A stretch of DNA of 64,000 nucleotides from Symsagittifera roscoffensis (GCF_963678635.1 NC_087065.1:47682446-47746445); one strand, 5' to 3'. Numbered from the stretch's first letter, positions 1 to 11,602 are shown. Program-made: numbers and translations. The notes: generated from the letters alone by a model not told the origin.

Positions 1-170
1 CAGACAAAAATCAAAGTTTTCAAAAAGTTTTTCTCGACACTGAGAAAACTTTTTCGAAATTCTTAAATGTCGTTCGAATCACGACTATAGAAGGGTTCAA
101 TTATGATATATCACTCAACCCAGTTCGGTGATTAATTGAGGTAAAGCAATCATCCGATTCAGAATGGAAA
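1..170. repeat. Dispersed repeat (family 3), copy 1
   Basis: Shares ordered blocks such as TTTTTCTCGACACTGAGAAA, TGTCGTTCGAATCAC and GATATATCACTCAACCC with copies at about 58375-58530 and 60755-60905, all in the same orientation. The left end lies outside the window. Confidence 0.7.
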
Positions 171-1178
171 TTTACATTTGGTCTGAACACAACTTAAAGC
201 CTAAAAAAATTACGAATTATGTCATACGCTCCTTTTGATAATTTTTGTCAGTTCGAATTTTTTTTGCGATTGTCCAAATAAACTTTGATTGGAGCAGAAC
301 TTCCCAAACATTTCATTCATTATGTTAAAGTGAACCAGAAACAGCCCGTTTATATAAATTCAAAGGTTTTTTACTTAGCTTAACGTTTTTGGTCCGAAAT
401 GGTTTAATAATCAAACTACTTTGAGCCGCAAAAAAAAAGTCAGAAAAACAAACATAATTTCTCAAAAATAGAAAAAACGTTTACGCAAAAGTGCAATGGT
501 ATAAAAACACAGTATTAAAAGCGAATCAGTCCCATTCATAGATTATGAACCAAAATTTTACTTCATTTTTTTAATTGTTTACAATACTTTTTCTGTAGCG
601 ACTCTACACTTTTTCTCAATAGTAATTTTAGGTCCTTTTTTACATTTAAAAAATTGAGCATGGAGGCATCTCGTTGAATACTGCCATCCATACACAAGGG
701 GTGCGATCCGCTGAACTAGGATTGTATGCCAAAATGCCAACTATATAGTCTTTGAAATTTAAGCAAGCCGATTTTTACCGGCATTTGGTGTTGCTGTGTA
801 TGCACTATGCAGATTAAAAAACAAATATAGACACAGCTCAATTGTTTTCTTTTTTCACGCTTCTAAGTGTGGTCGCAAAAAAATTAGAATATGTTATTCC
901 GTAACGCCGTACGGCTTTCTTCTTGATCGAACGCCTGCATGCAAATTTGAAATTTTAAGCAACTTTAAGACTTATTTTCTGTCAATTAATTATTTAAGCC
1001 TGCAAGTTTCCTATGTCCTAGGTCATTTGCTCTTTTAAATTGATGTTTTCTTCACGATTCTTTTTCTGTGACTGTCCAAATCATGCGCGATAATTTTGAT
1101 AGGAAACAAATTTCCCAAGCATTTCGATAACTTATCAGAAAGCCAACTCAAAGGAGCAAATTTATCTGAACATCAAAG

Positions 1179-1395
1179 CAGGGGCGGATTTAGGGGGGGG
1201 GGGGGGGGTTGGGGCGGACCCCTGCCAACCCAAAGGGTCCCCCCTTTGGTACTTTTTAAGAAATCCATTTTTGGCCGACCGACCCTAAAAATTTTCTAAA
1301 GGCGCCTTCGGCGCCAATATATACTAATTTTGAGGGGAAGCGCGCGCCAAAAAAACGCGTTTTTTTGGTCAAAATTTTCTAAAAAGTGCCCAAAA
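1179..1395 (+). mobile_element. Truncated hAT-like MITE
   Basis: Starts with the terminal sequence CAGGGGCGGATT and a long G run, then follows the same order as the reverse complement of the element at 11183-11602, including CCAAAGGGTCC, GGCCGACCGACCCTAAAA, AAGGCGCC and GCGCGCGCC. The far terminal repeat is missing. The bases before it (1171-1178) are not repeated after the visible end. Confidence 0.7.
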
Positions 1396-1429
1396 CAAAG
1401 TGTTGATATATATTTAAAAGAAAATTGAT

Positions 1430-1880
1430 ATAAAATTTTCGAATCAAATTATTGTTTTGAATTTTAAAGCTGTCGACACAAGCTCTCTTACCCTGTTTTT
1501 CTTTTCACGACTACCGCTTCAAATTTTCAAAATTGAATGCAATGTTACTTTTAAAAGTAGTATTTTAGCGAAGCTATCCCCTTTTCGTTATTGGACTCTT
1601 TTGTAAACATAGCCAAAGTACAGTTAGAACGGTTTGAATGATTTACAGCAATTTTAATCACTGTGGTCGCAAAGGATTGTTTTCTTTTTTTTAATATCTT
1701 TGGGGTTTTCGTTCGTTTTGATTTTTATTCCAACTCCAAAATTTTTTTTTCAGAGTTAACGCAATTTCATATTTAGTTTTGCTCAAGTGAAAAAACAACG
1801 GCCTCAAAAATTTTTCAGGCTTGCAGTTGGGTGCTATTTGTATAATGGGTTCGCACAACGCAGAGCAATCTGTGATTGAA
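1430..1880. repeat. Diverged direct repeat, left copy
   Basis: Shares ordered blocks with 2205-2620: GAATTTTAAAGCTG, CCTGTTTTTCTTTT, CACTGTGGTC and a TTGGGYGCT-TTTGYATAATGG stretch. It looks like two old copies of one dispersed element in direct orientation. Confidence 0.6.
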
Positions 1881-2204
1881 GTAATATACGCACTCTTCTA
1901 AAAACTGTACGAAAAAATACACCTAAAAAATTGTTATTTAGACGCACAGTTTTCTTTCAAGGAAGCCTATGATAAATAAAATCAAAAATGAAATCCCGTT
2001 CGAAGTCAAATCTTAGATTTAAAGTATCAAACAAATGATGCTCAAGTAAGATCACACAACACTATTCTGCCAAGCTGGCCCTGGTAAATTATATATCTCA
2101 CCTGAAAATCTATGAAAAACTTCGATTAACTACCCTGCAAATACTTGGAGCTCTCATTTTTAGCAATTGAGCTGTTATAGCAGGATAATTAGAATCAGGA
2201 AATT

Positions 2205-2620
2205 TGATATAGAAAAATTGTGGTTTGGAATTTTAAAGCTGACAACACATATTTTCTTACGGTTTTTCCTTTTATCCTGTTTTTCTTTTACGCCTACCGC
2301 AGCAAATTTTCATAACTGAACCCATTTTTACACTTAATACTCGCACTTTCACAAGACCGTTCCTTTTTTTTTATTGGACCCTGTTATCATAGCCTTAAAA
2401 TAATTTTAAAAAATTACAATGACTTACAATGCTTTTAACCACTGTGGTCACAAAAAATGCAATTTGTTCCATAAAATCATTCGGTATTGTATGTTTTGGT
2501 TTTTATTGGAAAAAAATTCCTTTTCGAAAGTACCGCATGTTCATGGTTCGTTCTGCTGAAATGAGAAATGAGCAGCATCAGAGCCTTTTAGTACTTGTAG
2601 TTGGGCGCTCTTTGCATAAT
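2205..2620. repeat. Diverged direct repeat, right copy
   Basis: Second copy of the element at 1430-1880. The open frame 2429-2755 runs through it and beyond and is not credited as coding. Confidence 0.6.
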
Positions 2621-3150
2621 GGTTTCCAGGAATTGATTTCAAATTTTTGTCGTATTAGAGCAAAGCCTAAAAGCGCAAACGAAAAGGTAAATTTAAGAAG
2701 GCACCGTAATTTTGAACATAAAATGCCAGAAAACTTTGTCATTGTAATCAACTGACCGCCGTAAAAACGATACAAGCGATGAAAAAATTACAGGCAACTG
2801 GGACAAAAACTGGTAAAAATATAGGTATTCGCCATTGCCTAACAATGTTCCTATCGTTTTTTTTTCAGCTTGCAAAACAAAATGAGAATTAAGGGAATAC
2901 GCTACCGATAAGACTGCCGTTGTTATAGCAGCAGCTGGTTAACTTTACAGGCAACAATTCGTGTAAAACGCCCATGGCGCCTCTCATTTACTAGCCGAGA
3001 TAACGTGGTTTAACTCTCAAGCGGGTCAATCAGTTATTCAATCTGAGTGTTGCATGTTCAAAAAATGAGCAAACAAATGAGCGTATAGCACTTACTGAAA
3101 AGAATACGAAAATATTTCACCACAATTATTTGAAGTTTCATCATTATATA

Positions 3151-5621
3151 CATTGACACTTAAGACTGAACAACAGTTTTTTTAAGTTTTATAGGCGTTG
3201 AGTTTCAGAAGAGAGAAAACATGAAAATCAACCTCTTGGAATTTCAAAATTTTTTCATGATCGACACTTTTCTTAACCAGAAAAAAGCTGAATCAAAATT
3301 TCATTCATTTTATCCATGGATAACTATGAAAATTGAAAATCTAAATTTTATTCGTTCACGTTTCTTCGCGCCGTTGAGGTGTTGGAAATTAGATAGCTCA
3401 AACTTCTTTCTTTTTATCAATGGAATTGAATTTGAAATTAAATCATCAATAGCATTATAATCATTGACACTTAAGACTGAACAACAGTTTTTCAAAGTTT
3501 TATAGGTGTTGAGTTTCAGAAGAGAGAAAACATGAAATTCAACCTCTTGGAATTTCAAAATTTTTTCATGATCGACACTTTTCTTAACCAGAAAAAAGCT
3601 GAATCAAAATTTCATTCATTTTATCCACGGATAACTATGAAAATTGAAAATCTAAATTTTATTCGTTCACGTTTCTTCACGGCGTTGAGATGTTGGAAAT
3701 TAGATAGCTCAAAATTCTTTCTTTTTATCAATGGAATTGAATTTGAAATTAAATCATCAATAGCATTATAATCATTGACACTTAAGACTGAACAACAGTT
3801 TTTCAAAGTTTTATAGGTGTTGAGTTTCAGAAGAGAGAAAACATGAAATTCAACCTCTTGGAATTTCAAAATTTTTTCATGATCGACACTTTTCTTAACC
3901 AGAAAAAAGCTGAATCAAAATTTCATTCATTTTATCCATGGATAACTATGAAAATTGAAAATCTAAATTTTATTCGTTCACGTTTCTTCGCGCCGTTGAG
4001 GTGTTGGAAATTAGATAGCTCAAACTTCTTTCTTTTTATCAATGGAATTGAATTTGAAATTAAATCATCAATAGCATTATAATCATTGACACTTAAGACT
4101 GAACAACAGTTTTTCAAAGTTTTATAGGTGTTGAGTTTCAGAAGAGAGAAAACATGAAATTCAACCTCTTGGAATTTCAAAATTTTTTCATGATCGACAC
4201 TTTTCTTAACCAGAAAAAAGCTGAATCAAAATTTCATTCATTTTATCCATGGATAACTATGAAAATTGAAAATCTAAATTTTATTCGTTCACGTTTCTTC
4301 GCGCCGTTGAGGTGTTGGAAATTAGATAGCTCAAACTTCTTTCTTTTTATCAATGGAATTGAATTTGAAATTAAATCATCAATAGCATTATAACCATTGA
4401 CACTTAAGACTGAACAACAGTTTTTCAAAGTTTTATAGGTGTTGAGTTTCAGAAGAGAGAAAACATGAAATTCAACCTCTTGGAATTTCAAAATTTTTTC
4501 ATGATCAACACTTTTCTTAACCAGAAAAAAGCTGAATCAAAATTTCATTCATTTTATCCACGGATAACTATGAAAATTGAAAATCTAAATTTTATTCGTT
4601 CACGTTTCTTCGCGCCGTTGAGATGTTGGAAATTAGATAGCTCAAACTTCTTTCTTTTTATCAATGGAATTGAATTTGAAATTAAATCATCAATAGCATT
4701 ATAATCATTGACACTTAAGACTGAACAACAGTTTTTCAAAGTTTTATAGGTGTTGAGTTTCAGAAGAGAGAAAACATGAAATGCAACCTCTTGGAATTTC
4801 AAATTTTTTTCATGATCGACACTTTTCTTAACCAGAAAAAAGCTGAATCAAAATTTCATTCATTTTATCCACGGATAACTATGAAAATTGAAAATCTAAA
4901 TTTTATTCGTTCACGTTTCTTCGCGCCGTTGAGATGTTGGAAATTAGATAGCTCAAACTTCTTTCTTTTTATCAATGGAATTGAATTTGAAATTAAATCA
5001 TCAATAGCATTATAATCATTGACACTTAAGACTGAACAACAGTTTTTCAAAGTTTTATAGGTGTTGAGTTTCAGAAGAGAGAAAACATGAAATTCAACCT
5101 CTTGGAATTTCAAATTTTTTTCATGATCGACACTTTTCTTAACCAGAAAAAAGCTGAATCAAAATTTCATTCATTTTATCCACTGATAACTATGAAAATT
5201 GAAAATCTAAATTTTATTCGTTCACGTTTCTTCGCGCCGTTGAGATGTTGGAAATTAGATAGCTCAAACTTCTTTCTTTTTATCAATGGAATTGAATTTG
5301 AAATTAAATCATCAATATCATTATAATCATTGACACTTAAGACTGAATAACAGTTTTTTAAAGTTTATAGGTGGTGAGTTTCAGAAGAGAGAAAACATGA
5401 AATTCAACCTCTTGGAATTTCAACATTTTTTCATGATCGACACTTTTCTTAACCAGAAAAAAGCTGAATCAAAATTTCATTCATTTTATCTACGGATAAC
5501 TATGAAAATTGAGAATCTAAATTTTATTCGTTCACGTTTCTTCGCGCCGTTGAGATGTCGGAAATTAGATAGTTCAAACTTCTTTCTTTTTACCAATGGA
5601 ATTGAATTTGAAATTAAATCA
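3151..5621. repeat. 311-bp tandem repeat, eight units
   Basis: Units start with CATTGACACTTAAGACTGAA at 3151, 3462, 3773, 4084, 4395, 4706, 5017 and 5328, an exact 311-bp period. Units differ by only a few bases, the eighth most. Each carries open frames on both strands (79 codons on plus, 82 on minus) because the repeat is AT-rich and lacks stops there. The unit body follows the motif order of dispersed family 1 (a GAATTTC...ATGATYG-CACTTTT block, a TTCACGTTT block, a GATAG...CTTTCTTTTTAT block). Confidence 0.92.
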
Positions 5622-6175
5622 GAAATTAAATAGCAGAAACTTGATCAATTTAATATGCACTCCAATTTAGAAGTGATCTTAAAACATTTAGAAATTTTTT
5701 TTTCATGATACTATCCCTGAAAACCACTCGTCAGGAGCAGGCATAAAAATGTTTTCCTCAATTTCAAAAACACTGTTACTTTAGCAACTTTCTTATGGCT
5801 GCAGCGTTTTTGAAATTGAGGAAAACATTTTTATGCCTGCTCCTGACGAGTGTTTTTCCGGGATAGTATCATGAAAAAAAAAATTCTAAATGTTTTAAGA
5901 TCACTTCTAAATTGGAGTGCATATTAAATTGATCAAGTTTCTGCTATTTAATATCTGATTTAATTTCAAAATCAATTCCATTGGTTAAAAAAAAAGAAGT
6001 TTGAACTATCTAATTTCAAACATCTCAACGGCGCGAAGAAACATGAACGAATAAAATTTAGATTTTCAATTTGCAGAGTTATGCGTGGATAAAATGAATG
6101 AAATTTCGATTCAGCTTTTTTCTGGCTAAGAAAAGTGTCGATCATGAAAAAATTTTGAAATAAATTGAATTCGTG
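5400..6175. repeat. Long palindrome 1 next to the 311-bp array
   Basis: Left arm about 5400-5778 and right arm about 5808-6175 are reverse complements with scattered mismatches. The inner arm parts (5632-5771 and 5808-5950) are nearly perfect. The outer left arm is the last 311-bp unit and the outer right arm is an inverted, more diverged copy of that unit. The loop contains ACTTTAGCAACTTTCTTATG. Confidence 0.85.
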
Positions 6176-6838
6176 TTTTTTTCTCACGAAATCTAAAATA
6201 GTTCACACCTAAGTTTTTTTTTCGGATTCTTTCAATCTCAATTCAATTTCATTTGCCTAAAAAAGGCAACTTACGCTTTCCAATTACGAAAACGTTAAAT
6301 TCAGTAGTGGATTTTATTTTTCAGAATTAGGTTAATTTTATGGAAAGTGTCATCAAAAGTGCTTTAAATTGAAAGAGTAATTTTTTTTAAAAAAATGAAA
6401 ATGCTGCTCTAATTGAATGGTCAAAATTAAAGGTTGCATAGTCAGTTGTTTTTTTAGAGTTCATTGATACTTTAGCAACTTTCTTATGGCTGCAATGATT
6501 TCTAGAAAAAAAAACAATTGACTATGCAACCTTTAATTTTGACCATTCCCTTAGAGCATTTTCATTTTAAAAAAAACTACTCTTTGAATTTAAAGCACCT
6601 TTGATGACACTTTCCATAAAATTAACCTAATTTGACAAATTTAGATCAAACCTTTGTTTATTCCATTGGGAATTCTAAAAAATTAAATCCACTACTGAAT
6701 TTAACGTTTCCGTAATTGGAAAGCGTAAGTTGCCTTTTTTAGGCAAATGAAATTGAATTGAGATTGAAAGAATCCGCAAAAAAAACTTAGGTGTGAACTA
6801 TTTTAGATTTCGTGAGAGAAAAAAACACGAATTCAATG
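6166..6838. repeat. Long palindrome 2
   Basis: Arms about 6166-6465 and 6500-6838 are reverse complements. The right arm has about 50 extra bases near 6630-6680. It abuts palindrome 1. The loop again contains ACTTTAGCAACTTTCTTATG although the arms are unrelated to the inner arms of palindrome 1. Confidence 0.85.
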
Positions 6839-7669
6839 AATGATTTAGGGTCGTTCATTGAGATTTAAAAAGCTCTCAAATACTTCATTGGAGATAAAAG
6901 CTGCTCATGCTACTGAAATCGTTTTCCTGCTCGGAAAGTTAATCAATTGCTTCACCGAATGCACGAAAGGATCTCAAATAGGTCTTTATATTCAGCAAGT
7001 TTTAAGAAGCAACCAATACATTAAACGCAGTAGCTTACCGCTTTAAAAGTTTCTGAGCACGCCACTGATTAAAAGCTATATCATAGATTTTCTACTTTAA
7101 AGTAACACAAATCGCACGTAACACAATGATTTGTAACATAATGAACAAAACTCTTTTCAAAGTTCTTTTTTTAAAGATCAACAGTTTTGAAAAATTGGCC
7201 ATTATAGAAGTTTTTCGTATCACTGGTGGTAGTCTTACCAAATCAAAATTATTCTTGTAAAACGCTAATAATATGTCCTTCTATGACTGTTTCAATATGA
7301 GCTACTAAACTTTTATATAATATTTATTTTCCACCATGTTTTGAACCTAAAACACTATTTATACATTTTAAGCAAGGCTGGATATTGAGTAGGATACTGA
7401 TTCAAAAAAAGGAAGTGGTATATCTATTACCTCGCATGAAAAAAGAAGGTCAAATAAGCTTAATTTAATTCTATGGGAATATGCATTTAATTTAAAAAAT
7501 TTTATATTACAGATGCGATATGGTTGATATGATTGTTTTGCTCGCAATTTAGAAGAAAAAATGTTTATTTCCAAAACATTCAAACGTAACAGACTAGATT
7601 CATTTGGCGAGCAAACTTCGCGCATATAGGTAGAAAACAATTAGAAACGATTTTTTTTTTACATTTTAA

Positions 7670-7675
7670 TTTATT
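7670..7675 (-). terminator. Candidate polyadenylation signal
   Basis: AATAAA on the minus strand, about 155 bases downstream of the TGA stop. It is the first clear hexamer after the stop. In AT-rich DNA such hexamers are common, so this is a candidate only. Confidence 0.4.
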
Positions 7676-7829
7676 ACGATATGTTTTACAAAAATGATAT
7701 GTTTGTAACTAATAAAAGCAGACCCTTTGCATAGTCAAGTTGAATAACAATATATACATACAAATTTATCACACCATGTACAAAAAAAGGATAGAATCTT
7801 TCGTCGTTTACTTCTAGTTTGACCTTCAA

Positions 7830-7927
7830 TCAAGTTCTGTGGACACCAACGATGGAGTGAGAAGAGCTGCTCGAGACCCCAGTGGTAGTCGTGCTACTGT
7901 AGCTGCTGCTCTGAATAGGCCGTTGAT
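7830..7927 (-). CDS. Terminal exon with stop codon
   Basis: A 98-nt coding part with acceptor GAATTTTCCAG, entered in phase 1, residues 2484-2515. The product is QRPIQSSSYSSTTTTGV, a Ser run, then HSIVGVHRT and TGA at 7830-7832. The Ser/Thr-rich end matches the style of the earlier tail. Phase matches the preceding exon exactly. Confidence 0.7.
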
Positions 7928-8162
7928 CTGGAAAATTCAATTTAAACTGAAACAGGAAAGTTCCTTCATCGAAAAACGAATATCGCGAAACTATCGTTTG
8001 ATCTATTACTCGTTTTTAAATTTAAACGACGATGCATCCATGTTCGCAACTACAAGTTAACTGCGAATCCAATGATTTTTACCGGCAGATTGCTACTTTT
8101 CATTTTGTTTTTCTTTCGAAGCTATTTGCACCACTAAATTCAAATTGATTTCTACCACTAAC

Positions 8163-8269
8163 ATGCGATGTGCTGTCCAAACTTCGAAGCCATCTGGCCT
8201 ATCTTAGCCTGCTGCTCCACCAAGTTGGCTCTCTCCTCGAAGTTCTCCACCGATCCACTTTCTCGGAGT
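8163..8269 (-). CDS. Helical tail exon 4
   Basis: A 107-nt exon with acceptor GTGTTTTAG and donor GTTAGT, phase 2 to 1, residues 2448-2484. It encodes LRESGSVENFEERANLVE, then QQAKIGQMASKFGQHIA. The charge pattern continues the helix of the preceding exon. It has no start codon of its own, so it is visible only through splicing logic. Confidence 0.7.
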
Positions 8270-8436
8270 CTAAAACACACCAGCGCCTCGAATAAAACTT
8301 CAATTCTAGTTGAATTTAACAAATACAGCGCTGATTTAAGTTATCCGGACAAAAAGAACAAAATGTACAGTTAAATCAACACTGAACAAAACTGCACTTA
8401 GTTTAAATCAGCACTGTACAACAGACGGAGTGCAGC

Positions 8437-8637
8437 CAGTATTTAGACAGCCGCGTATTCATACTGGTCAGTATTTAGACAAATACTGTATGAACCAATC
8501 AGATTCGAGAAAAAACATAAATAATCCAAAATAAATAATAATTATTTATTAATTTCTTCTTTGTCTCGATTCTGATTGGTTGAAACAGCATTTGTCTAAA
8601 TACTGACCAGTCTGAATACGAGGTTGTCTAAATACTG
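8437..8637. mobile_element. Small terminal-inverted-repeat element (MITE-like)
   Basis: Begins CAGTATTTAGACA and ends TGTCTAAATACTG. Long inverted arms include ACTGGTCAGTATTTAGACAA and an AACCAATCAGA / TCTGATTGGTT pair around an AT-rich centre. The terminal 13 bp are perfect inverted repeats and recur inside each arm. No clear target-site duplication is visible. Confidence 0.75.
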
Positions 8638-9370
8638 ACATGTAACCACAACAGACAGTTAGATAATTATCCATGAACAAGAAAGCAGAAAAACTGCAGC
8701 TTAAAGCTCTTTAATTAAAATCTTAGAATTGACAATTTTTGATATAAAAACCTGATTTGATACATCTAAATCGAAAGACTTATTTTAAGCCACCATAAAA
8801 ATCTAATTTGTTAAATAAATATCATCAAAGTTTTTCGCGCAATTTTAACCAGTGGCTAAAGCTCGAGACACTTGCTTGATATTTTGTATGAATGTATTGC
8901 ATTGACACAAAATTATAGCGTAACGATTGATGATGTGGAGGGGGGTCATTTGAAAAGGAAATTATGATGGATAGTTTGTTAGCAGACCTCATAATTCTCC
9001 AAACAGAAAAAAGATGGCTGAGGGATGGCGAAAAACAGAACTGTAGTTTGAGAGCACATACGAACTATCGTGAAGCTACGAAAGCTGCCAGTATCAAAAA
9101 AGGAGTAAAGGTTCGTGTCAAGATGTATGAAAACTTTAATACATGTTTGTATGCTAAGCCCCAGACAATATACGAGAAGAACGGTTTGAAAAGAGACGAA
9201 CAACTTTCACAAAAACAAATAAAATGTCAAAAACTTGGACTCTGAATTCCATAGAAGTTTCCCTGCCGAAAAGGGGAAGTAAACGCTCATTCAAAGACGA
9301 ATCCGTTTTTCCGATTAAACCATTGATCCCAGATTTGGGAGAGTTTGACAAAAGTCTAAACGTTTGACAC

Positions 9371-9850
9371 ATACGGTCAAATGGACTTTACCCCAGGCTG
9401 TAACTTTTTTTCTTCAATAATTAAGGCGTAGCCGTTTACGCAGGGAAGATTCTCACAACCTCTTCTTTCAATTGAACTCTTAACTTCAGATTTCGAAGGC
9501 TAGTTTTCGCGAAAACTTTCACAGAAAGACGAAAACTTTCACAGAAAGACTAAAATGTGGACTTTTCCCAAAGCTCTTACTTTTTAAGAAAAATTAGTGC
9601 ATGGCGGCTAATGCAAGGAAAATCCACACCACCCGTTTTTCTCCATTTGAACCCTTATTCCCAGATTTGGTAGGGTAACTTGGGAGAAAATCGTTCATGG
9701 GTCAAATAGTATCCATTGAATTTTTTAGACAGACAAGGCGAATATGCAGGAACACAGGGCAGTAGCCAATCTTTCCATTGCCTACCACTTTGTTGAAATA
9801 AGGCGAGGTAGTTTGTGTGAGAAAGTCAAACTTTAGGGAGGAGTGGAAAA
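9371..9850. repeat. Family 2 repeat fragment
   Basis: Contains family 2 motifs (GGCGTAGCCGTTTACGCAGGGAAG, shortened in places; CCAGATTTGG; GAAAACTTTCACAGAAAG twice) and the tail motif near 9710-9840 seen also at 16370-16510, 45045-45240 and 50510-50660. Confidence 0.6.
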
Positions 9851-10490
9851 AAAAATTTCCAAAGCGACTCAAAAAAATAAAACTGAGAACAAGCCGAATT
9901 ACTTTGCTGTCAATCAAAAATTTTTTTCTCGGAATGCTTCATTTCGAACAACAATTCGAAATCCACCGAAAATCAAGACCAAACCTCGAAGAATCAAAAT
10001 TGAGCTTGAATTTTTAAGACTTTTTTGAACAAAGAAACACTAAACTCAATAAATTGTCTTCACTCCGTTTATTGACTTTCAAGGCCCACCCGACCTTAAT
10101 ACATGGTATAACTTCGGTCACAAAGTACGGGATTCAAAACCCTACCTTTTTATGAAGATTCTCGTATCTCAACCTTTTTCCCATGGTGACATGATTTAAC
10201 CTACTTTCACGAATACTACGCTAATACTAAGCTAAGCTATGAGGCAGCCAAGGATGCACTTCATTAAACCGAGTGTAACTGATATTGACTTAAAGCATGA
10301 AATTTGCTCAGAATTTCGTACTGAATTCCGCGACTTTGTTTGAAAAAAGAGACCGTATTATTTCTGGTTGGAAAAAAGAGATCTTATAATACTACATTCG
10401 CTACACTTTTGACATTAAATTTAAACCGCTAACTGAAACAGCATAATTATGCTAGAATCGAGCTTCTGAAGTTAAACAAGTTGTTCCTAC

Positions 10491-10627
10491 GTTTGTGACA
10501 GGACCATTTTGCGCACATTCTCTGTCTTGACTTGGCGCTCCTTGCGCTCCAAAGTGTTCTCGTCTGGATTGCTGGCACGCGCATCGTAATACCTCACCGG
10601 AATGACTACCTTCTGGGGCATAAGAAC
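10491..10627 (-). CDS. Charged helical tail exon 3
   Basis: A 137-nt exon with acceptor TTTGTGCAG and donor GTAGGA, phase 0 to 2, residues 2403-2448. It encodes VLMPQKVVIPVRYYDA, then a charged helix (TLERKERQVKTENVRKMV). If the donor were not used, translation would stop at TAG 10487-10489, one codon later. The donor reading is preferred because it joins 8163-8269 in frame and continues the helix. A short isoform ending at the TAG is possible. Confidence 0.7.
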
Positions 10628-11182
10628 CTGCACAAATAGCAATCATCATGTTACATCTCCAACCTTGAAACAACCCTATACTTCGACAAGAAATGCAAAA
10701 ATATTAGACTGAAGGCAATCATTAAATTTACTTCTACTTGAGATCCAAAACGATTATAGCTCAAAGCGAACTTCATCCGTCAACTTTTTCACACTTCACC
10801 TTATTTACGCGTCAGAATGAGACAGATGATTAAAACTATGGATGCATTAAAAAAAATGCGGAACTGGCATGCTGATGGAAAGGATGTATTCACTTACATT
10901 TAAATCAGAGAAGGTGCTTAATGGCGACTGACTACCATCATCGTATATCATCTAGTCAACATACTCAGTTTAAGATTCTAGCGTTATCCAGCGCCAAAAT
11001 CACTTAACTCAAAGTTTTTGCGCAATGAAAACGAAAAAATAATAGCCATCGCATTACTGTGAAAATTTAATGTAACTACGGAAACAGAATTAGCTTTTTT
11101 TAAAATTAAAAAACAAATAAAAATATTGAATGTTTAGCCACTACTTTGTTTGCAATTTCCGACAACATCGCGTCATTCCAGA

Positions 11183-11602
11183 CAGAGGCGGATCTAGGAT
11201 TTTCTCGAGGAGGGGGCGGATTTTCAAAAAGAAATCGAAAATTTTGACGACTTTTGTTTAGGTCGACCAAATTGATTTTTTGAGCTCTCCCAAAGCACTG
11301 TTTTGCCCCTATTTTGGCAAAAGTTTCTGCGCCGCAGGCAAATTTTTGAAAAAAAAAAGCCAAAAAAGGCGTTTTTAGGCATTTTTTGGAAAATTTTGAC
11401 CAAAAAATTGCGTTTTTTCGGCGCGCGCTCCCCCCTCAAAATTAGTAAATAATGGCGCCAAAGGCGCCTTTAGAAAAATTTTAGGGTCGGTCGGCCAAAA
11501 GTGGATTTCTTAAAAAGTACCAAAGGGGGGACCCTTTGGGTCGGCAGGGTGTCGAATCCCTGAGGGGGGGGGTACGCCCCCCCCCCCCCAATGCCGCCCC
11601 TG
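11183..11602 (-). mobile_element. hAT-like MITE with 8-bp target-site duplication
   Basis: A 420-bp element. Left end CAGAGGCGGATC, right end GCCGCCCCTG, so the termini are inverted repeats (CAG-GGCGG type). It is flanked on both sides by the same 8 bases, ATTCCAGA, at 11175-11182 and 11603-11610. An 8-bp duplication and CAG...CTG ends are typical of hAT elements. It has no coding capacity. It contains long homopolymer G/C runs and AAGGCGCCTTT. It sits in an intron of the Ig gene and matches the truncated element at 1179. Confidence 0.88.

Larger units (their letters stand above)
1..7669. other. Downstream region without a supported gene
   Basis: No coding exon could be supported on either strand. 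The stretch holds dispersed repeats (1-170, 1179-1395, 1430-1880, 2205-2620), the 311-bp tandem repeat and two palindromes listed separately. An open frame at 6858-7046 (+, 62 codons, beginning MRFKKLSNTSLEIK) has non-repetitive composition but no recognised relation. It may be a remnant of a mobile element. Confidence 0.6.
8270..10490. other. Repeat-bearing intron
   Basis: Intron between two tail exons. It contains a short terminal-inverted-repeat element (8437-8637) and family 2 monomers (9371-9850). An open frame at 8964-9245 (+) encodes a Lys-rich peptide of 93 residues with no recognised relation. No further exon was supported. Confidence 0.6.

Noticed and set aside
1195-1208. G-run as a quadruplex regulatory site
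   Set aside because: It is part of the hAT-like MITE, as is the C-run at 11580-11589; homopolymer length is also prone to sequencing error.
3151-5621. CRISPR-like array
   Set aside because: Repeats are 311 bp with no spacers, in a eukaryotic setting.
3221-5633. Eight tandem small genes (79 codons) in the 311-bp repeat
   Set aside because: Both strands are open, the sequence is AT-rich and repetitive, and there are no separate signals for coding. Treated as a satellite.
10487-10489. TAG as the end of the gene
   Set aside because: It lies inside a usable donor (GTAGGA), and two further exons with matching phases follow. Kept only as a possible alternative end.
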